Of a stretch of DNA of 64,000 nucleotides, positions 1 to 7,838 are shown piece after piece. Where the stretch lies: positions 235,538 to 299,537 of the forward strand of contig NZ_FOBF01000009.1 of assembly GCF_900109355.1 (NCBI RefSeq), read 5' to 3'. The translations under genes were made by a program, and so were the position numbers. Numbering within the stretch: position 1 is the first letter of the stretch; every line of letters begins with the position of its first letter. Source of the stretch: Nonomuraea pusilla. Its GTDB lineage: Bacteria; Actinomycetota; Actinomycetes; Streptosporangiales; Streptosporangiaceae. The notes under the pieces were generated by a model, which was not told where the DNA came from, searched no databases, and saw nothing but the letters and a program-made list of their open reading frames with translations.

Positions 1-841
1 CGCCGAAGCCGGGGGCCTTGACGGCCACGGAGGTGAAGGTGCCGCGGATCTTGTTGGTGACCAGGACGGCCAGGGCCTCGCCCTCGACGTCCTCGGCGAC
101 CACGAGCAGCGGCTTCTTGGTCTGGGCGATCTTCTCCAGCAGCGGCAGGAAGTCGGCGATGGAGGAGATCTTGCCCTGGGTGAGCAGGATGTAGGCGTCC
201 TCCAGGACGGACTCCATGCGCTCGGGGTCGGTCACCATGTACGCCGACAGGTAGCCCTTGTCGAACTGCATGCCCTCGGTGAACTCGAGCTCCATGCCCA
301 TGGCGTTGGACTCTTCGACCGTGAGGACGCCGTCCTTGCCGACCTTGTCGAACGCCTCGGCGATGAGCTCGCCGATCTTGGCGTCCTGGGCGGAGATCGT
401 CGCGACGTTGGCGATCTCGTTCTTGTCGCCGACCTCGCGGGCGCTGGCGAGCAGCTTGTCGCTGACCTCCTTGGCGGCCCTGTCGATGCCGCGCTTCAGC
501 GACAGCGGCGAGGCGCCGGCGGCCACGTTGCGCAGGCCCTCGCGGACCATGGCCTGGGCCAGGACGGTCGCGGTGGTGGTGCCGTCGCCCGCGATGTCGT
601 TGGTCTTGGTGGCGACTTCCTTGGCGAGCTGGGCGCCGAGGTTCTCGTAGCGCTCCTCCAGCTCGATCTCACGCGCGATGGTGACACCGTCGTTCGTGAT
701 CGTCGGGGCGCCGAACTTCTTGTCGATGACGACGTTGCGGCCACGCGGGCCGAGCGTCACCTTGACGGCGTCGGCGAGGGCGTTGACGCCGCGCTCGAGC
801 GCGCGCCGCGCGCCCTCGTCGAACTCCAGGATCTTGGCCAT
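1..841 (-). CDS. groEL: Chaperonin GroEL (60 kDa), N-terminal 280 residues only
   Basis: Cytoplasmic ATP-dependent folding chamber that works with the GroES lid. Translation from the ATG at 841 begins MAKILEFDEGARRALERGV and contains the ATP-site stretch VTLGPRGRN and the GDGTTTATVLAQ motif typical of type I chaperonins. The frame stays open to the window edge, so the C-terminal roughly 260 residues of a usual 540-residue GroEL lie outside. It follows groES by 72 bp on the same strand and is expected to be co-transcribed from the CIRCE-controlled promoter upstream of groES. Many actinomycetes carry a second groEL; this is the copy linked to groES. Confidence 0.98.
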   Translation of the reverse strand, partial: MAKILEFDEGARRALERGVNALADAVKVTLGPRGRNVVIDKKFGAPTITNDGVTIAREIELEERYENLGAQLAKEVATKTNDIAGDGTTTATVLAQAMVREGLRNVAAGASPLSLKRGIDRAAKEVSDKLLASAREVGDKNEIANVATISAQDAKIGELIAEAFDKVGKDGVLTVEESNAMGMELEFTEGMQFDKGYLSAYMVTDPERMESVLEDAYILLTQGKISSIADFLPLLEKIAQTKKPLLVVAEDVEGEALAVLVTNKIRGTFTSVAVKAPGFG

Positions 842-868
842 GCTGATGAGTCCTCTCCTAGCGTCGAA

Positions 869-900
869 GGCCCCGGCCGCCCGCAAGAGCGCCCGGGGCC
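869..900 (-). other. Hairpin between groES and groEL
   Basis: GGCCCCGG and CCGGGGCC form an 8-bp perfect stem around a 16-nt loop in the 72-bp groES-groEL gap. There is no T-tract. It could set groES/groEL stoichiometry by partial termination or mRNA processing; this is inference. Confidence 0.4.
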
Positions 901-913
901 CGACACATCCGGC

Positions 914-1225
914 TTACTTCTCGATGATCGCGAGAACGTCGCGGGCGGAGAGCACGAGGTACTCCTCGCCGCCGTACTTGACCTCGGTGCCGCCGTACTT
1001 GCTGTAGAGGACGATGTCGCCCTCGTTGACGTCGAGCGGAATCCGCTTCTCGCCGTCCTCGTCCCAGTTGCCGGGGCCCACCGCGAGGACCTTGCCCTCC
1101 TGCGGCTTCTCCTTGGCGGTGTCCGGGATGACCAGGCCGGAAGCGGTGGTCTGCTCGGCCTCAAGCGGCTGGACCACGATGCGGTCGCCGAGCGGCTTAA
1201 CGGGAACTCTGGTGGCGGTCGTCAC
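914..1225 (-). CDS. groES: Co-chaperonin GroES (10 kDa)
   Basis: Heptameric lid of the GroEL folding cage. The 103-residue protein has the family N-terminus (VKPLGDRIVVQPLEAEQ), the mobile loop region ASGLVIPDTAKEKPQ and the C-terminal pattern KYGGTEVKYGGEEYLVL. The GTG start at 1225 is preceded by a GGGGAGG ribosome binding site at 7 nt. It is the first gene of the groES-groEL operon; a HrcA-type operator and a promoter lie about 90-150 bp upstream. Confidence 0.98.
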   Translation of the reverse strand: MTTATRVPVKPLGDRIVVQPLEAEQTTASGLVIPDTAKEKPQEGKVLAVGPGNWDEDGEKRIPLDVNEGDIVLYSKYGGTEVKYGGEEYLVLSARDVLAIIEK

Positions 1226-1314
1226 GATCGGACCTCCCCTTCAGATTTGACTGATCTAGAAGAGGCGACCAGCGGGGCCTGCCGTCGCGGGTGTCAGACC
1301 TGCCTCGTCGCACG

Positions 1315-1341
1315 TTGGCACTCTCAAGGGGAGAGTGCCAA
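1315..1341. promoter_or_regulatory. CIRCE operator (HrcA binding site)
   Basis: Perfect 9-9-9 inverted repeat: TTGGCACTC, nine spacer bases, GAGTGCCAA. It matches the CIRCE consensus TTAGCACTC-N9-GAGTGCTAA except for a symmetric A-to-G / T-to-C change. It overlaps the expected transcription start of groESL, so HrcA should repress the operon until heat stress. hrcA is not in this window. Confidence 0.95.
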
Positions 1342-1346
1342 CAGGA

Positions 1347-1375
1347 AACATATGCAAGAGGGGCTTGACAGTCAA
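1347..1375 (-). promoter_or_regulatory. groES-groEL promoter
   Basis: On the minus strand TTGACT (1375-1370) and TATGTT (1352-1347) are separated by exactly 17 bp, a sigma-70/HrdB type promoter. The predicted start falls at about 1340, inside the CIRCE element. Confidence 0.85.
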
Positions 1376-1420
1376 CACGAACGCGTCCGCTGAGGGCGAT
1401 CAGCGGCGAACTGCCCGCGA

Positions 1421-2272
1421 TCAGGCGTACGAGCCCTCGACGAGATCGGCGACGACGCCGGGACGCGTGGGGTTCCAGCCTAGGGCCGCCCTGGTCCGCG
1501 CGGCGCCGACACGCTGGCCGAGCGCCAGGGCCTGCGCGAAGCCCTCGCCCAGCACGGCGGCGGCCTCCTCCAGCGGCCACGGTCGCGCCACCGGCTCCGC
1601 CCCGGCGGCCCGCGCGGCGGCCACGGCCACCTCGGTGACCGGCACCCCCTCCTCGCTGATGCCGTGGTAGACGGCCGCCCCGCCCTTCTCCGCGGCGGTC
1701 ACCAGCAGGTCGGCCAGGTCGTCGACGTGGACGAACGTCCAGGTCGGCACCGCGCCCCCCGCGCTGACGTAAACGCCCTCGCCGCGCTGCGCGGCCTGCG
1801 CCTTCAGCAGCGCGGCGATGCCGCCGCCGCGCCCGTGCACGACGCCCGGCCGCACGACCGTGCCGCCCGCGTCCAGCACCAGGCGCTCGATCTCCGGCCG
1901 GTACGCCACCGCCGGGATCGGGTCCACCGGGCTCTCCTCGTCGCCGCCGTCGGACGGTCCGAGCACCCAGACCCCGCTGACGTACAGGAGCCTCTTGCCG
2001 GTGCGCGTCAGGGCGGCGATCGCCTCCAGGTCGGTCTCGCGGTCGCCGGTCAGGTTCGCGGTGTGGACGATGACGTCGATCTCGGGGGTCACGGCGGCGA
2101 GGGCGGTGCCGTCGGCCAGGTCGCCGTACCGCTCGTCGGCCACGCCGGGCAGCCTCCTGGAGCCGTCCGCGGAAGGCCGGACCACCGCGGCCACCTCGTG
2201 ACCCCGCTCGGCCAGGCGCTCCAGCAGGACTCCTCCGATGTATCCCGTCGCGCCCAGAACCAGGACCTTCAT
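1421..2272 (-). CDS. NAD(P)-dependent epimerase/dehydratase family protein
   Basis: 283-residue atypical short-chain dehydrogenase. A Rossmann GATGYIG (residues 7-13) starts the protein, followed by the ERYGDLADG region, a YVSGVWVLG strand and YRPEIERLV where extended SDRs carry catalytic Tyr/Lys. The usual YxxxK is not clear here (Y-R-P-E-I), so the protein may be an NAD(P)-binding sensor or reductase of the NmrA/SDR_a type rather than a sugar epimerase. Substrate is unknown. It is divergent from a marR gene and the intergenic region carries a 23-bp palindrome, so it is the likely target of that regulator. GAGGTGGG precedes the ATG. Confidence 0.85.
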   Translation of the reverse strand: MKVLVLGATGYIGGVLLERLAERGHEVAAVVRPSADGSRRLPGVADERYGDLADGTALAAVTPEIDVIVHTANLTGDRETDLEAIAALTRTGKRLLYVSGVWVLGPSDGGDEESPVDPIPAVAYRPEIERLVLDAGGTVVRPGVVHGRGGGIAALLKAQAAQRGEGVYVSAGGAVPTWTFVHVDDLADLLVTAAEKGGAAVYHGISEEGVPVTEVAVAAARAAGAEPVARPWPLEEAAAVLGEGFAQALALGQRVGAARTRAALGWNPTRPGVVADLVEGSYA

Positions 2273-2291
2273 TGTCCCACCTCAAAAATTT

Positions 2292-2314
2292 CGACGTTGA
2301 ACTTTTCAACGTCG
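2292..2314. promoter_or_regulatory. Palindromic operator, probable MarR site
   Basis: CGACGTTGAA and TTCAACGTCG form a perfect 10-bp inverted repeat with a 3-bp centre, in the 100-bp gap between the divergent epimerase and marR genes. A further half-site, TTCAACATCGA, lies at 2339-2349 next to the marR -10 hexamer. MarR dimers typically bind such repeats and repress both divergent units; the assignment to this MarR is inference from position. Confidence 0.75.
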
Positions 2315-2359
2315 AGGTTAGCGTGCCGGGCATGACATTTCAACATCGAAGCTTTGGGG

Positions 2360-2365
2360 TACGCT
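2360..2365 (+). promoter_or_regulatory. -10 element of marR (leaderless type)
   Basis: TACGCT ends 7 nt before the ATG at 2373, which places transcription start at or next to the start codon. The GAGGGG between them could also serve as a ribosome binding site. The operator half-site at 2339-2349 abuts it. Confidence 0.55.
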
Positions 2366-2372
2366 GAGGGGC

Positions 2373-2867
2373 ATGGACGACGCGGTCGACGTGATACTCG
2401 GGCAGTGGGCACGCGCGCGCCCCGACGCCAACGTGTCCGCCATGGGCGTGGTCGGCCGGGTCTCGCGCGCCTCGCGCCTGCTCGAACGCGGCGTGAAGGA
2501 GTTCTTCGCCGAGCACGGCCTGGAGGCGTGGGAGTTCGACATGCTCGCCACGCTGCTGCGCAGCGAGAACGCCACCATGTGCATGAAGGACCTGTCCGCC
2601 TCCGCCATGGTCAGCCCAGGCGCGCTGACCAACCGCATGGACCACCTCGTGGAGCGCGGCCTGGTCGAGCGGCACCCGGCGCCCCACAACCGGCGCATGA
2701 CGATGGTCGTCCTCACCGACGAGGGCAGGGCCCTCGCCGGCGACCTGCTCGACCTCCACCTCGCCAACGAGGAGCGCCTGCTGGAGGGCCTCACGCAGGA
2801 CGAGCGCGACGCGCTGGCCGGCCTGCTGCGCAAACTGCTGGTCTCGCTCGGCGACACCCGGCTCTGA
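2373..2867 (+). CDS. MarR family transcriptional regulator
   Basis: 164-residue winged-helix regulator. The recognition helix lies around SASAMVSPGALTNRMDHLVERGL and the wing around ERHPAPHNRRMTMVVLTDEGR, a very typical MarR motif. The N-terminal helices (SRLLERGVKEFF) form the dimer interface. A conserved acidic/aromatic patch (EAWEFDMLATLLR) precedes the HTH. It probably represses itself and the divergent NAD-dependent epimerase through the palindrome between them; the ligand is unknown. The last 47 bp of the gene, stop codon included, are repeated immediately downstream. Confidence 0.95.
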   Translation: MDDAVDVILGQWARARPDANVSAMGVVGRVSRASRLLERGVKEFFAEHGLEAWEFDMLATLLRSENATMCMKDLSASAMVSPGALTNRMDHLVERGLVERHPAPHNRRMTMVVLTDEGRALAGDLLDLHLANEERLLEGLTQDERDALAGLLRKLLVSLGDTRL

Positions 2868-2924
2868 GCACGAGCGGGCCTGCTGCGCAAGCTGCTGGTC
2901 TCGCTCGGCGACATCGGGCTCTGA
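2821..2924 (+). repeat. 47-bp direct repeat of the marR 3' end
   Basis: 2821-2867 (the last 15 codons and stop of marR) recurs at 2878-2924 with three or four substitutions, an offset of 57 bp, which is exactly 19 codons. The second copy is in the same frame and ends in its own TGA. It looks like a tandem duplication that left the protein unchanged because the first stop was retained. Confidence 0.9.
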
Positions 2925-2947
2925 ACGCGGCATCCCGCGCGAGGCGC

Positions 2948-2953
2948 TAACGT
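2948..2953 (+). promoter_or_regulatory. -10 element of the methyltransferase gene (leaderless type)
   Basis: TAACGT ends exactly 7 nt before the GTG at 2961. No ribosome binding site precedes the GTG, which fits a leaderless transcript. No clear -35 is seen. Confidence 0.5.
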
Positions 2954-2960
2954 CGTCGCC

Positions 2961-4220
2961 GTGGACCTCGACGCCTTCACCGAGCTGCTGACCCCGCGCG
3001 GGCAGCGGGCGCTGGCGGAGGCCGAGGAACTCACCGGAGCCGACCCGGTCGCCGCAGCCACCACGCTGCGCAGGACGTACGACGCGGCTCTCACCTCCGC
3101 CGCGCTCACGCAGGCCGGGCTGCGGGCGAGGGCGCGGGCCAAGTTCGGCGACGACGCCGCGCGCATGTACTTCACCCCGCACGGCCTCGAACAGTCCACG
3201 AGGGCCGAGGTCGCCGCCCACCGCGCCCGCCGCCTGACCGCCACGCCGAACAGCCCGCAGCCCGCACCCCAGCCCGGACAGCAGCCCGTGCGGGAGCCCG
3301 TGCCCTCGGGTCGACGGCAGGCCGGGCCGCGCGTCGTCGACGCCTGCTGCGGCATCGGCGGCGACCTGCTCGCGCTCGCCCGCGCGGGATGCGCCGTCGA
3401 CGCCGTCGAGGCCGACCCCCTGACCGCCGCCGTCGCGCGCGCCAACGCCCGCGCGCTCGGCGTGGCCGACCTGGTGACGGTCTCGGTGGGCGACGCCGCC
3501 GACGTCGAGCCCGAACGGTACGACGCGCTGTTCGCCGACCCGGCCAGGCGCACCGGCAGGGGCAGGACGTTCGACCCCATGGCCTACTCCCCGCCCTGGC
3601 CCGTCGTGCTCGACCTGGTCGCGCGGGCGGCGCGGGCGTGCCTCAAGGTCGCCCCCGGCATCCCGTACGAGTTCATCCCGGCCGGCGCCGAGGCCGAGTG
3701 GGTGTCGTACAAGGGGGAGGTCAAGGAGGCCACGATCTGGACCGGGCCGGGCACGGCCCCGCCCGGCGGGCTGCTCAGGCGCGCCACGCTGCTGCCCGGG
3801 GGCCACACCCTCACCGCCACCGGAGTCCAGGCCCCCGTCGGCCCCGTCGGCCGGTACGTCTACGAGCCCGACGGCGCCGCCGTGCGCGCGCACCTGGTGG
3901 GCGAGGTGGCCGAGCTGGTGGGCGGCAGGCTCGCCGACCCCATGATCGCCTACATCACCGGCGACGCCGCCGTCGACACCCCCTGGGCCTCCAGGTACGA
4001 GGTCCAGGAGGTCATGCCGTTCTCGCTGAAAAGGCTGCGGGCGGCGCTCAGGGAACGCCGGGTCGGAAACCTCACGCTGAAAAAGCGGGGCTCCGCCGTG
4101 GACATCGAACGGCTGCGCGCGGATTTGCGGCTTTCCGGCGATGAATCGGCCGTCGTGATTCTCACCAGGATCGCCAACAAACCCTCGGCCATCATCTGCA
4201 ACCCTTCCCGACCTGCCTGA
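2961..4220 (+). CDS. Class I SAM-dependent methyltransferase with THUMP-like C-terminal domain
   Basis: 419-residue protein. Residues 126-135 (VVDACCGIGG) are the SAM-binding motif I, E150 is the acidic ribose ligand in AVEADP, and FADPARR (191-197) sits where motif IV carries catalytic residues. A helical N-terminal part (1-95) is joined by a Pro/Gln linker (98-118). The C-terminus (YEVQEVMPFSLKRLRAALRERRVGNLTLKKRG) matches the THUMP-like domain of actinobacterial proteins thought to modify RNA. The substrate is not known. The GTG at 2961 is chosen because it lies 7 nt after a -10 hexamer and there is no better start downstream. Confidence 0.88.
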   Translation: MDLDAFTELLTPRGQRALAEAEELTGADPVAAATTLRRTYDAALTSAALTQAGLRARARAKFGDDAARMYFTPHGLEQSTRAEVAAHRARRLTATPNSPQPAPQPGQQPVREPVPSGRRQAGPRVVDACCGIGGDLLALARAGCAVDAVEADPLTAAVARANARALGVADLVTVSVGDAADVEPERYDALFADPARRTGRGRTFDPMAYSPPWPVVLDLVARAARACLKVAPGIPYEFIPAGAEAEWVSYKGEVKEATIWTGPGTAPPGGLLRRATLLPGGHTLTATGVQAPVGPVGRYVYEPDGAAVRAHLVGEVAELVGGRLADPMIAYITGDAAVDTPWASRYEVQEVMPFSLKRLRAALRERRVGNLTLKKRGSAVDIERLRADLRLSGDESAVVILTRIANKPSAIICNPSRPA

Positions 4221-4413
4221 ACGGCAAATCAGGCCATTATCCCGTCAATCGCGATCTTTCACGTCGCCACCGCCTGACCTTGATCGAAAGGCTAAGGTGG
4301 ACGCGCGGGAGTTCTCCCCCTCTTGCCATTAGTCGCGTTCTCGCCTTTCCATCTGCAAACCGGACCTACCCCACCGCTGCGCGGCACCCCGTCGGCGAGC
4401 GAAGGAGCTTTCG

Positions 4414-6201
4414 GTGGACCATTCCAACCACACCACCCTTCTTCAGGCAGGCGGCCAGACACCCGTCCACGAGAGGATGCGAGACCTGCTGGCGCGCGCC
4501 GCTCAGGACCACGTCTACGAGCAGCGCACCCAGGGCGCGATCCTCGACGAGATCCGCCAGCGGCTCGAAGGCATGGAGTGGCTGCTGCGCGAGGTGCGCG
4601 AGCGCGAGCTCGGCGGCCTCAGCGGCACCCTGGAGGCCGTGAGCGGGCGGCTCGACGACTTCACGTCCAAGCCGCCGATGTGGGCGGAAGGGCTGGCGCA
4701 GCACGTCGAGGCGGTGCGCGACCACGTCGACGCGGTGGGCGAGCAGGTCGGGGCGGTCGACGCCAGGGTGCACAGCGTCAGCCAGACCGTCACCCCGGTG
4801 GCCGAGCTGCCGGGCGTGCTCGAAGACCTGGGCGCGATGGGCGAGAGCGTCGAGGAGGCGCTCAGGCGGCTGCAGTCAGTGCTCGACGGCACCGACGGCA
4901 TCACCAGGGGCATGGCCGAGTTCGCCGCCAAGCTGACCCAGCTCCACTCCGGCATGGAGGCCGCGGCCGGCCGCTTCTCCAGGCTCGACAAGTCGCTGGC
5001 CGACCTGACCGCCCGCACCGAGCGCGTCGAGGGCGTCGTCACCGGGCTGGTCGCGGGCGTCGGCGAGCGCGTCTCCGGCATCGCCGAGCAGGTGTGCGTC
5101 AAGGTCGACGCGGCCGAGCAGCACCTGACCGTCCGGCTCGACGAGACCGGGCAGCGCGTCGCGGCGCGGCTCGACGCCGCCGACGAGCGGCTCACGTCCC
5201 GCCTGGCCGACGCCGACCAGCGCATCACCGCCCGGCTCGACGCCGCCGACGAGCGGCTGGCCGCCCGGCTCGCCGAGGCCGAGCAGCACATCGCCGCCCG
5301 CCTCGACGACACCGGCCAGCGCGTCGCCGACCAGCTCGACGAGACGGAGCAGCGGCTCACCGGCCGCCTCGACGGCATCGACAGCAGGAGCGACCGCGCC
5401 GAGGGGCGGCTCATCGCCGTCGAGACCCGGCTCACCTCCATCGACGGCCGCCTGGAGACCACCGACGAATGCCTGTCCGAGCTCGACGCCCGCCTCGACG
5501 GCGTCGACGGCAAGGTCACCGGGCTCGACAAGCGGCTCACGTCCGTCGACGGGCAGCTCGGCACGCTCGACAAGCGCTTCGGCTCCTTCGACGCCCACCT
5601 CGCCCGCCACGACGACCGCTTCGACGCCCTCGACGTCCGCGTCGACAACCGGTTCACCAGGCTCGACGAGCGCATCGGCGAGTCCGCGACGCGCAGCGAG
5701 GGCCGCTTCAACAAGCTCGACAACCAGATCGAGTCGATCGACGAGCGGCTGGGCGAGGCCGAGGAGCACCTCATCAGCCGCTTCGACGCCGTCGACGGCG
5801 CGGTGGGCGGGCTCGACACCCGCTTCAACGGCCTCGACACCCACCTCAGCGGGCTCGCCACCCGCGCCGAGCGGGCCACCGAGCAGCTGGAGGCCGTCGA
5901 CGACCGCGTCGAGGCCGTCAGTCAGCGCGTGAGCCAGCTCCCCGCCGCCCTCGGCATCCCCGAGCAGCTCGGCGACCTGCTGGAGACGAAGGCCACCGAC
6001 CAGGCCGACCGGCTCACGGCCGCCGCCGCCGCGCTGACCGATCTCGTCCGCTCGCGTCCCGACCGCGACGAGCTGGAAAAGACCGTGTCCGGCATCGTCC
6101 AGCCCGCCACCACCGACCTCACCAAGCGCCTCAGCGCCCTGGAGGAGACCATGCTGGCGCTGGCCGAAGCCCTCCTGCGCCCCACCCGCGGCAAGGACTG
6201 A
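4414..6201 (+). CDS. Long coiled-coil protein with hendecad and heptad repeats
   Basis: 595-residue hydrophilic protein without signal peptide or membrane segment; function unknown. Residues 1-70 are helical and charged. Residues 237-324 hold eight contiguous 11-residue units such as HLTVRLDETGQ, RVAARLDAADE and RITARLDAADE. From residue 325 the period changes to seven (RLTSIDG, RLETTDE, KVTGLDK, RLTSVDG, QLGTLDK) for about a dozen units, with an Asp at position 6 of most. The C-terminus (about 520-595) has Leu/Ala-rich helices. It resembles scaffold or filament-like coiled coils of actinomycetes, but no homologue can be named. The start GTG at 4414 has GAAGGAG upstream. Confidence 0.85.
   Translation: MDHSNHTTLLQAGGQTPVHERMRDLLARAAQDHVYEQRTQGAILDEIRQRLEGMEWLLREVRERELGGLSGTLEAVSGRLDDFTSKPPMWAEGLAQHVEAVRDHVDAVGEQVGAVDARVHSVSQTVTPVAELPGVLEDLGAMGESVEEALRRLQSVLDGTDGITRGMAEFAAKLTQLHSGMEAAAGRFSRLDKSLADLTARTERVEGVVTGLVAGVGERVSGIAEQVCVKVDAAEQHLTVRLDETGQRVAARLDAADERLTSRLADADQRITARLDAADERLAARLAEAEQHIAARLDDTGQRVADQLDETEQRLTGRLDGIDSRSDRAEGRLIAVETRLTSIDGRLETTDECLSELDARLDGVDGKVTGLDKRLTSVDGQLGTLDKRFGSFDAHLARHDDRFDALDVRVDNRFTRLDERIGESATRSEGRFNKLDNQIESIDERLGEAEEHLISRFDAVDGAVGGLDTRFNGLDTHLSGLATRAERATEQLEAVDDRVEAVSQRVSQLPAALGIPEQLGDLLETKATDQADRLTAAAAALTDLVRSRPDRDELEKTVSGIVQPATTDLTKRLSALEETMLALAEALLRPTRGKD
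5122..5385 (+). repeat. Eight tandem 33-bp units coding for hendecads
   Basis: Eight in-frame 33-bp units give residues 237-324 of the coiled-coil protein with the pattern h-x-x-x-L-D-x-x-x-E/Q-R. Units are diverged in DNA, so this is an old array and not a recent slippage product. Confidence 0.85.
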
Positions 6202-6217
6202 CCACCCGCCCCGCCGG

Positions 6218-6775
6218 TTACCGGCCTCGCGCGGCGGGCCTGCCGCCGAAGCGCCAGGGGTGCACCTCCACGAGGTCGTCGCCGCCCGCCGGCAGCAGTG
6301 CCGCCGCCGACTCCCGGTCGGGCGCCTCCACCAGGGCCGCCCGGCCGAGCCGCGCCACACCGTCGAGGGCGAGCAGCTCGCCCGAGGCGATCAGGTGCGC
6401 CGAGGCTGCCGGCGCGGGGCCGGAGCCGCCCATGGCCAGCACCAGGAAGCGGTTGTAGCCGGCCACCGCCCCGGTGAAGTCCCACATCGTACGGCCCAGA
6501 ACGTTGCGGAAGCGGCACAGCAGCACCGACTCGAACACGCCGGCGCGGTAGTACGGCTCGTCGTAGGCGAACGCGCGGGCGGCCCGCACGTCCGGGAGGT
6601 CCACGACGTGCAGGCTGCCCGTCGACTCGGCGTCGTCGTCGTGGCCGGTCAGCGTGGGGCCGCGGGCCACCATCGCCTCGCCGTACCCGTCCATGAAGGC
6701 CCAGTGCTCCTCGCTCAGGCTCAGCTTGAGCGGGAAGGCGCCGGGGCGGTCGCGGCCGTACACGAAGAACTCCAC
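6218..6775 (-). CDS. Tandem YCII-domain protein
   Basis: 185 residues, about twice a normal YCII protein. Residues 1-97 (FVYGRDRPG, EEHWAFMDGYGEAMVARGP, YDEPYYRAGVFESVLLCRF) form one ferredoxin-like YCII fold with its conserved His. Residues 108-182 (YNRFLVLAMGG, HLIASGELLALDGVARLGRA, DDLVEVHPWRFGG) look like a second copy. YCII proteins are small putative enzymes or dimeric ligand binders of unknown substrate. GTG start at 6775. It lies 31 bp downstream of tsaD and may be its last co-transcribed gene; convergent with the coiled-coil gene, 16 bp apart. Confidence 0.85.
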   Translation of the reverse strand: MEFFVYGRDRPGAFPLKLSLSEEHWAFMDGYGEAMVARGPTLTGHDDDAESTGSLHVVDLPDVRAARAFAYDEPYYRAGVFESVLLCRFRNVLGRTMWDFTGAVAGYNRFLVLAMGGSGPAPAASAHLIASGELLALDGVARLGRAALVEAPDRESAAALLPAGGDDLVEVHPWRFGGRPAARGR

Positions 6776-6806
6776 GACCGCCCAGCCTAGATCACCGGGA
6801 GGGGCC

Positions 6807-7838
6807 TCAGACGTGGACGGTGGTGATGGGGAGGGAGGAGTCGGCCGGGATGTCGAGCATCGAGGGGGTGATGCCGGCGGCCACCAGGTTGGAGCCCAGG
6901 GCGGCGACCATGGCGCCGTTGTCGGTGCACAGGCCCGGCCTGGGGACGCGCAGCCGCACCCCCGCCGCGTCGCAGCGCTCCTGGGCGAGGGCGCGCAGCC
7001 GCGAGTTGGCCGCCACGCCTCCGCCGATCAGCAGGTCGTGGACGTCGTACTTCTTGCACGCCGCGAGCGCCTTGCGGGTGAGGACGTCCACGACGGCCTC
7101 CTGGAAGGACGCCGCGACGTCGGGGACGTGGATGGTCTCGCCGGCGGCCTGCCGCGCCTCGACCCAGCGGGCGACGGCCGTCTTGAGCCCGGAGAAGGAG
7201 AAGTCGAGCGTGCCGTCGTCGATCTTGCCGCGCGGGAAGGTGACGGCGGTGCCCGAGCCTTCGCGGGCGGCCCTGTCGATGTGCGGGCCGCCGGGGAACG
7301 GCAGCCCGAGCACGCGGGCCACCTTGTCGAACGCCTCGCCGGCCGCGTCGTCGACGGTGGAGCCGAGCGAGATGACGTCCTGGGCGACGTCGGGCACGAG
7401 CAGCAGCGACGAGTGTCCGCCGGACACGAGCAGCGCGACGCAGGGCTTGGGCAGCGGGCCGTGTTCGAGCTGGTCGACGGCGACGTGCGCGGCGAGGTGG
7501 TTGACGCCGTAGAGGGGCACGCCGAGCCCGAGCGCGTACGACTTGGCGGCGGCGACGCCGACCAGCAGGGCTCCGGCGAGGCCGGGACCGGCGGTGACGG
7601 CGACGGCGTCGACGTCGGAGAGCCTGACGCCGGCGGCGGCGAGCGCGGCCTCGACGGTGGGCGTCATCGCTTCGAGGTGGGCGCGGGAGGCGACCTCGGG
7701 GACGACGCCGCCGAAGCGGGCGTGCTCGTCCATGCTGGAGGCGATGGTGTTGGCCAGCAGCGTGTGACCGCGGACGAGCCCGATGCCGGTCTCGTCGCAG
7801 GACGTCTCGATGCCCAGGACCAGAGGTTCGTCAGCCAT
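6807..7838 (-). CDS. tsaD: tRNA N6-adenosine threonylcarbamoyltransferase TsaD
   Basis: Transfers threonylcarbamoyl from the AMP adduct to A37 of ANN-decoding tRNAs (t6A), in complex with TsaB and TsaE. The 343-residue protein has the Kae1/TsaD hallmarks: ETSCDETG near the N-terminus, GVVPEVASRAHLE, the metal site NHLAAH (His114, His118) and LVSGGHS (138-143). It overlaps rimI by 8 bp, and tsaB and tsaE lie upstream in the same run, so all partners except TsaC are encoded here. Confidence 0.97.
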   Translation of the reverse strand: MADEPLVLGIETSCDETGIGLVRGHTLLANTIASSMDEHARFGGVVPEVASRAHLEAMTPTVEAALAAAGVRLSDVDAVAVTAGPGLAGALLVGVAAAKSYALGLGVPLYGVNHLAAHVAVDQLEHGPLPKPCVALLVSGGHSSLLLVPDVAQDVISLGSTVDDAAGEAFDKVARVLGLPFPGGPHIDRAAREGSGTAVTFPRGKIDDGTLDFSFSGLKTAVARWVEARQAAGETIHVPDVAASFQEAVVDVLTRKALAACKKYDVHDLLIGGGVAANSRLRALAQERCDAAGVRLRVPRPGLCTDNGAMVAALGSNLVAAGITPSMLDIPADSSLPITTVHV

